This document shows, piece by piece, positions 57,624 through 64,000 of a stretch of DNA of 64,000 nt. The DNA is taken from NCBI GenBank assembly GCA_037176845.1, contig JAYKXP010000132.1:1-64000 (forward strand), given 5' to 3'. The notes under the pieces were generated by a model that saw only the letters and a program-made list of their open reading frames with translations, did no database searches and was not told the origin of the DNA. The stretch is from Paramarasmius palmivorus. Taxonomy: Eukaryota; Basidiomycota; Agaricomycetes; Agaricales; Marasmiaceae. Both the position numbers and the translations under genes were made by a program. Positions within the stretch are counted from its first letter, which is position 1; each line of letters opens with the position of its first letter.

Positions 57624-59523
57624 TGATTACTACAGAAGGCCACAAAAATTCACCAAAGCCGTACTTGTAGAAGGTGAAACCTAAGGGTTATGACAAACAC
57701 AGGTGATGAGTCACTGACATCTTCATCCATCGCAACCCCACACATGGCTTCCCGAACCTTGTGGCTACTAGTTCACTAGGGAGTAGGTACGTTTCTTAAC
57801 TTAGAAAACTGTGATTAGAAGGTGGATGAGCAGATGGATAACGCGAGAGCCTTGTCGTGAGACTACAAGGTGTCGAGATATATCCACGACACGGAATTCT
57901 TACGGACAACGAAGACAACGACTGAGCCTTCCCACAAACACCCTGTGTACAGTCTTCAAGACGTACGCCATGTATTGTGCTTGCTCCGTGCTCGAAAGAT
58001 CATGGATCCAATGCGTGTATGGATTGATTTCCTCGGAATGGTACAAACTGGCTCCTAGAGAAGACATAGCGTTGGCTATGGACCGATGCCTTCGGAATCA
58101 CCTGTGTTCTCGAAGGTCTTCCGGCCGGAAAAGAGTGTTTAAATGTGTGTGTTCTACTCCAAAGACGCCCTACGCATACTTCAACCTTCCGAACAGATAT
58201 GGATAGGGGTAGTGGGAATACTCAACATGAGTCACGGCGACAATCACTAGTCGATGGGCAATCTTCCCCGCAGGTTGCTGATTGACTGACAATGATACTA
58301 GGAATTTTGGGGCATAGCTCTCCGTGCTGCAAGTCTAAATTATTAGTAAGAACACCAGCTAGTACGTCTTTCGTCCGGAAATCGACGAGTATGGGACAGA
58401 TAAGATATGGTGATGGTGGTCTGAGACGCGGTTCTGTCTGTTACTAACGTCACAGTGGGCCCACGTGATCATGCATGAACCGTGCAAATCATAATGTCAC
58501 TGTCACTGTGTGACTGGAGTCCTCTTCTCTTATCCTCTTACCACCACCACCACCTCAACCTACGAATTTATCCGTAATGCGACTCCTATTCTCCAAATTC
58601 GGGGCACAAAACTGTGACGGTAACTCATTCTCAGTTCGTAGGCCAAGCAGCTTATCTTCAGCCGATAGTTTATGTGACGGTTTATGTCGTCTCGAGTTGA
58701 CATTCAGAATTGAATGCGCGATACCTCAGGTCAGGATTGATAGTCGTATACTGTAAGGGCTACGCCGCCTAGGTATTACTATATCAAAAAAGGCAGCCCT
58801 GACGGTTGTGAGCTTTCGCGAGTGATCTCTCGGTTCCTTGCAAAGGCTTCAGCTGTGTCTGTTGGAGGATAGCTTATAATGTGAAGGGGATGCCCTCTAG
58901 TTCTCAGGAGAAAATATCTTGGCTACACATGTTTGAGGCCGTGTTCGTCATAGTACAGTATCCTCAGCACGGCGATGCCAGGGAGACGAACTGGGCATCC
59001 GAGACTTTAGCATGGACCGACCTTTGTATGGACATGGTTGGAAGCCCAAGGTCGAATTTTTGCAGAAAATCTTGGTCGATATCAAGCCCCCATGTCAACA
59101 TTTCCGGTTCAAACACAATTTTATCTGTCCGTGTTGCCCTGCGTCCCCTTGTTCTCTTTTGGGCTAGCCCCGCGGATAGCGTTGTGCCCGCCTAGTGCGC
59201 CACAATGGTATAGTAGGTGAGCGCTTTTTTATGTTTTTTCTTTTTCCGTGGAGCATAACCAATTCTCAGATCGTCCGGAAAACTACGCGGTTAAGGTTCG
59301 ATAGAGGAATTTATGACATCCCGCTGTGTAGGTACGTACCTGCGTGTTTCAAGAAATGGAAGTCAAGTGACATGTTTGCCTTCTCAAAAAATTAATCACT
59401 ATAGACGGACGTTGATATATAATTCGCTAGTCCATTAACCATGATCCAACAAACCGCCTCAACAGATATCGAGCCAGCATCTGTTTCTCTTCAACGAGCT
59501 ATAACCAATACTCAACCACTACA
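57624..59523. other. Long spacer, no gene recognised
   Basis: About 1.9 kb. Frames of 60-131 codons occur at 57.8-58.2 kb and 58.9-59.2 kb, but they show no motif, splice partner or strand consistency. Confidence 0.45.
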
Positions 59524-60215
59524 ATGAATCCCCAAGACGAATTCGGTCCAGTGATCAACACCCTTTCCTATCTAGCTCATGATTGGCTTCATGGCTTTGT
59601 ACAAGCCATAAAGACTTATCGAGCAACAATCGGACTTCCGCCACCTCATCCTGCGTATCCTTTGCCAGCCGCATTCCCATTTGGTGGACTAACCGAAGTG
59701 TTCCATTGGGTCCAAATCTTTGACGATGCGACTCAGGTAGACCGGAGCTTCCGTGTGCGGATGGCATTCACAGAGGGCAATGCTGCTCGCTGGGATCCTC
59801 TTGTGTGGACCGTATATAGCGGTATGTGATCCTCCCCCGCTCCCTGACGTGTAGCTGAGAATCACTTACAGGAAACATCGTTATTGGGACTGTGGAACTC
59901 GATCGTCGAATCTTTGTCGACCAGTCGGTCGTATCTGTTGACCCTATCTTCATTTTGGAGGGCATGGCTGACGCCGTTCGGCGTCAGACTAAGCTGGTGG
60001 TTTCCAGTCGCATTATCATGCGTACGCCGAACGGACAAGTTGCAACGCCTAACAACTCCGTCTGGTACGAGGTGTATGAAGTACGCACTGCCGCAGATGA
60101 GGTTGTGAAGGAGCTCGGAAGGAGAGTTATATCTCATCCTCGTTACTGTCCTGAATGCAGGGTCTGGCTCCCACACTCGGGCCCATCCTATTGTTTGCAG
60201 CATTTACCCGCCTAG
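59524..60215 (+). CDS. Hypothetical protein, two exons, CxxC...CxxH end
   Basis: Function unknown; 213 aa. Exons are 59524-59821 and 59872-60215 with a 50-nt phase-1 intron (GTATGT...TTACAG). Exon 1 has a helix LSYLAHDWLHGFVQAIKTYR and a proline-rich PPPHPAYPLPAAFPFGG. Exon 2 has GTVELDRRIFVDQSVVSVD and FILEGMADAVRRQTKLVVSS. The protein ends with YCPECRVWLPHSGPSYCLQH, a CxxC...CxxH arrangement that could bind zinc; this is inferred from spacing only. The ATG at 59524 follows directly after CACTACA and is the first in frame. Confidence 0.58.
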
Positions 60216-62667
60216 AGACCGCGAGTCGGCTGCTTACACTTCCGCAGAATGACGGAGTTTCATAAGCGAGGAAATTTGATTTCTTAGAGATAATTCATTT
60301 CTCGAGTAAATGGGTCAATTACTTATTTATTTCGGGTCTACAATCCTTTGGGGTTTTCCATAATTCGGTTTCGGCGACTGTATCTCATTACACGTTATGT
60401 AGCTTTGCTATCTGTTTTGATAAAAGTTTGTTTTGGTCCTAAATTCAACCTTTCACACTACATGTATACTTTACGCCTCCTCAGGTTATGCCGTCCACGA
60501 ATCTGTATCGTAAAGGCGCACACGCAAATCCGCTAGTAGGGGCTAAAGCCACGTTTTTTTCCCTTGGAAGTAGGGTCCAAGACACGCGAAATCAACAAGG
60601 AAATGAAGATCCCTATCACTCCGAAATTGACTTCCGCCTCTGAATAAGATCAATCTCACGTTTCGGACAGACTTCAATGGGGCTGGTTTCGAAATACAAT
60701 GATACATCTGGCATCTATGAGTAGATACACGCTAAGTGTCCAGATAGATAAAGGCATTGCTTTCACAATTCTTAATATCTCGACACCCGAAAAACGCGTA
60801 GGATATTGGAATGCCAGGGTCGGACGCGGTAAGCTTGTGAATGGCGCGTTCCTGAAGGAACATATCTTCGAACTCGAAGACAAACCGTGAAATTCCAAGT
60901 ACTGTTCCTGAGAGGCCGACAGCTTGTCTCTCCGAGTCGGACTAAACTCAAGCTGGGCCTGACGACTCGGAGCCTAAGGAACAGGAAGTAGCAACCCCGT
61001 TTCAGCTGGGTATGAAATGTGTGTATTCAGAACTCTTATTCAGATGACTCATAGCCCGGGAACCCCAGATTCTACGAGAATTGTTATGTCGGGAGGTTGG
61101 TGACGCGTTATTATTACAATTATCACCGCTCAGATTAGCCAGACGGCAAGTCGAGACGGAATCGTCAATTGGCGATACCGGTGTACTGACTGTACATCAC
61201 AATAAAGGGTTAATGATCATGGCCTTAATTTGCCCAACTTGTTTGATCTTGGCTGTGGTAGGCACTGCGTCCAACACCATGCCCCTCTGATAGGGATTCA
61301 AGAAGCGCTTATAGATGAATGATGATTGCTCAAAGCAGTGGTGCTGTGTCACATTTTGATCTAGACTTTGATGGTCGGGGAGTGCCGCTGCGCTTCCTCA
61401 ATTTCAACCACGACAGATCTATGAACGACAGAGAGTAGACACCTTCCAAGCCTAGAGCCCTTATTGAAAGCCTGAGTTGAACGGGATGATGATGAAGCAC
61501 GTAGGTCTCCAAAAATTGACGTGGCTACCCTCCAAGGCATCGGTACCCTGTCAAAGTGTCCAGTGAGCGCCTAATTTCAAGTTGAACCGCTTTCGATAAC
61601 CCTTTCCCCTGGCCACATTCGAGGCTACCGTATCAGAGGAGCTCTCTAATCGGCCAAAGGCTAACAATATGGCTTCTCTGTAGAATTACCATTGCGAACT
61701 GCAACCAAGGTCTACTACAATTGCGGCCAAGCGACCTAAGCGCACTTGTACGGTAGGTAAGAGATCAGATTTGCTCAGTGTGTTCTTTTTTCCTCAGATC
61801 TTTACTGGAAGCTTGATGACCTCCGTTGCTTTCGGCTGCGTCTCCTATTACAAGTCATCTTTAACAAGGTTGTATCGAACTCGAAGTAGTTTCCCAACTA
61901 TCCGCTATGCCAATGACCGAAAAAAAACGTCCGTGTGAGACCGGAAATACAAGATAGAAGATGGTGGCTATTCTCTACTTCCTGTCTCTGAGTCCTCGGT
62001 CGATCTTGCTACTTCAGAACACGAGGCAACCTTGTGAGTCAGGTTCTGTTTGCACACTCTTTAAAGATTGCTAGATCTCCGAGTCTATGAAACAAATGTC
62101 AGTTAATCACAGCTGTATGGAAGTCTTGCAACGTGTACTCGGCGCATAATCTATCAATCATGCATGCTTTGGGTAGTCGTAACCCACGAACTTTGTTAGG
62201 CAGCCCATACAACTACAAAGTGGCGAGTCAAACAGTTGAGTCAATTGGAATCGATGTGGTGGCGTACTTCAGCTTCATGGCCCGCAAGGCCCCTGTTTAA
62301 CCAATCTGGCTCTGTTAAACCTTCAATTTGCGGTTCTTAATTACAAAGTTGATGGGTTACCTACGTCACGGTATTTGAAGACAAATGAGTCACTTTGTCG
62401 TCTTTGGAAGTCAAAGAAAAGCACAACATGAGGAGCCGTTTCTCTGGTTCCAAACTCGAGGCAAGAATGTCGCCACGGCATATGTACATAACTCGGCAAG
62501 CGACGCGTTGGGATTCCGATTATGACAAACGGCGCGCGTCACTGCAAGCGAAGCACGTGGTCATTACTGGCCGCGTGGGGAAATTATCATTTGACATCGA
62601 TCAGGTTCTCCGTTCTCTTCGCCTCCCACCATATACCCAGATCAAAATCCATGCTCACTCACCTCAA
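60216..62667. other. Long spacer before the importin gene
   Basis: No gene is supported. A 63-codon plus-strand frame (60699-60890) has plausible composition but stands alone. A nested inverted repeat lies at 60902-60984. The right end, rich in C and T, is the likely promoter and leader of the importin gene; a frame there (62395 onward) is in phase with the real ATG but lacks family sequence. Confidence 0.45.
60902..60984. repeat. Nested inverted repeats
   Basis: Outer arms are CTGTTCCT (60902-60909) and AGGAACAG (60977-60984). Inner arms are CTCCGAGTCG (60930-60939) and CGACTCGGAG (60963-60972). Both pairs are perfect. AGCTTG (60921-60926) and CAAGCT (60949-60954) are also complementary. 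No coding sequence overlaps. Confidence 0.65.
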
Positions 62668-64000
62668 ATGGATCCAGTCGTGCCCCAAGAAATAACTGCA
62701 GAACTCACCCAGATTCTTTCAAATCTGGTCCTAGGAGATAATGAAATTCGGTCCAAGTGAGCTTTTGTTGAATTTTTCTTTTTTAAAAAATATCCCAGTT
62801 TTGACAGCAAGATCACAGTGCTGAAAAAGCCGTCAATGAACGTCTGGCGTCTACCCCAGACTTGTATGTCCTAGCGCTGACACAGTTTGCTATTGGGGCG
62901 GATAGGGAACTGGTGCGTAGTAGGTCCAGCAGATCTCTGAGGGAGACTAATTTAGCTGGTCTAGATGCGTTCATTCTCGCTAGTTTTGCTTCGTCGGCTT
63001 CTCTTCCGACCCTCGGCAATACCTTCTCCCCAACCATCGAAACATGCTGCTCTCATGCTTTATGACCGTCTCTCGTCAAATGCTCTCACAACACTCGAAC
63101 GACTTCTCCTTCATTCACTAGGACATGAGCCCTCACATCAAGTACGTAGAAAGACAGTGGACACGATATGTGACGTAGCAAATCAGGGCATGGGAAGGGG
63201 GAGACCCTGGCATGCATTACAAGCACAGGTCTTCAGTATGGCGCAGGCAGGGTTGGGTGAGGGCACTATTGGCATGGTTGGCGGGGGCAATGTGAACCCG
63301 GTGTCGCTGAGAGAAAGCGCGTTCCGCGTCTTTGCTGGGTGTCCGAACCTCGTAATGGACCTTCAGACAGACGCTGTTCTAGGGGTGTTCCAACGAGGGC
63401 TTCAGGATGCAGAGTCTATCGAGGTCCGATATGCTGCTCTTCTTGCAAGTATAGCGTACCTCACCGCAGCAGATCCTAACCAGTTGGCCCAGTCACTGTC
63501 GTTGATGTATCCGTTACTGGATACACTACCACCCCTGCTTGCTCAGATGAATGATCCTACACAAACCCACATCCCCGCTTCACCAACACCAACGAAACAC
63601 CTGATCCAATTCCTCACCGCTCTCACACCACTCTGCACTGCTCAACCGGTGCTATTCTATCCACATCTTAGCGCACTCCTTTCATTCCTACCTTCCTTAG
63701 TCCTACCAACTGCAGATCCAGGACCTACGCCGACTGTGCGTACGCCATTCCCTAAGGATGGTCTCGGCGACGGTGAAGAAGCCGACGAGAGAGAGGAGAG
63801 GGGAAATCTCAGACTGCAGGCGCTAGAGTTCATGATCAGCTTGTGCGAGGCCAGGCCGAGTATGTTCAAAACTGGTGAGTTTGTTTTGGCTTACCGGTAG
63901 GCAGGATCTGACTGTTCTTGAAGGAAACAGTGCCAACACCGCGACTACGTCGCAGACAGGCGAATCATGGGTCGGTATGGTCGTAAGAGCATGTCTGGAG
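62668..64000 (+). CDS. KAP121: Importin-beta karyopherin, KAP121/IPO5 type (5' part)
   Basis: KAP121/IPO5 carries proteins such as ribosomal proteins and histones into the nucleus, using HEAT repeats to bind cargo and Ran-GTP. Exons are 62668-62756, 62819-62912, 62965-63874 and 63924 to the window edge, so the gene is cut by the right boundary. The start reads ITAELTQILSNLVLGDNEIR then AEKAVNERLASTPDLYVLAL and MRSFSLVLLRRLLFR. Later come LLLHSLGHEPSHQVRRKTVD, GRPWHALQAQVFSMAQ, ESAFRVFAGCPNLVMDLQTD and LEFMISLCEARPSMFKTG. All fit the N-terminal third of basidiomycete IPO5-type importins. Introns are 49-62 nt with good ends and the frame is unbroken. The upstream in-frame ATG at 62395 is not used, because family similarity begins at 62668. 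Confidence 0.9.

Noticed and set aside
1..64000. tRNA, rRNA and CRISPR arrays
   Set aside because: I scanned for T-loop-like GGTTCGAATCC blocks, rRNA-like stretches and regularly spaced repeats and found none that hold up.

Overview
The window looks like nuclear DNA of a mushroom-forming basidiomycete (Agaricomycetes). Genes are small and split by very short GT-AG introns (about 45-60 nt). The recognisable families are typical of that group: F-box-like paralogs, a DUF6534 membrane protein, a DUF6699 protein, a TAP-like secreted hydrolase and a fungal Helitron helicase. All assignments come from reading translations and splice signals by eye; no database search was run.

Layout. 1.65-4.65 kb: a scrambled, frameshifted copy of the exportin CSE1. 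5.4-6.6 kb: F-box-like gene. 7.3-9.7 kb: two convergent unknown genes. 9.7-17.4 kb: an intact Helitron Rep/helicase gene (about 2,553 aa after splicing), with an extra N-terminal exon. 17.7-18.3 kb: a small four-exon gene whose product matches DNA polymerase delta subunit 4 (PIP box plus POLD4 core). 18.4-23.7 kb: five small multi-exon genes of unknown function, one of which begins with a histone-H3-tail-like sequence. 24.0-31.3 kb: a BTB gene, three more F-box-like paralogs and a gene with an RNase H1 N-terminal-like domain. 31.6-36.3 kb: two paralogous acidic unknown proteins flanking a DUF6534 membrane-protein gene. 37.1-39.3 kb: a TAP-like hydrolase with two frame breaks. 41.5-54.3 kb: two paralogous large genes (one broken copy with a DUF6699 end, one copy without it). 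These bracket an intact gene with three RAP1-type Myb repeats and a truncated BUD6/AIP3 fragment. 54.7-60.2 kb: small unknown genes. 62.7 kb to the right edge: the 5' part of an importin-beta gene (KAP121/IPO5 type).

The theme is accessory, duplication-prone chromatin. Host gene pieces (CSE1, BUD6) lie truncated or shuffled in the same 64 kb as an autonomous Helitron, the element class best known for capturing gene fragments. Whether this Helitron made them is inference. The best candidates for unusual biology are the H3-tail-like protein with a possible GC-AG intron (21.1-21.5 kb), the triple RAP1-Myb protein (45.8-47.7 kb), and POLD4 lying head-to-head with a Helitron replicase. No rRNA, tRNA or CRISPR array was recognised.
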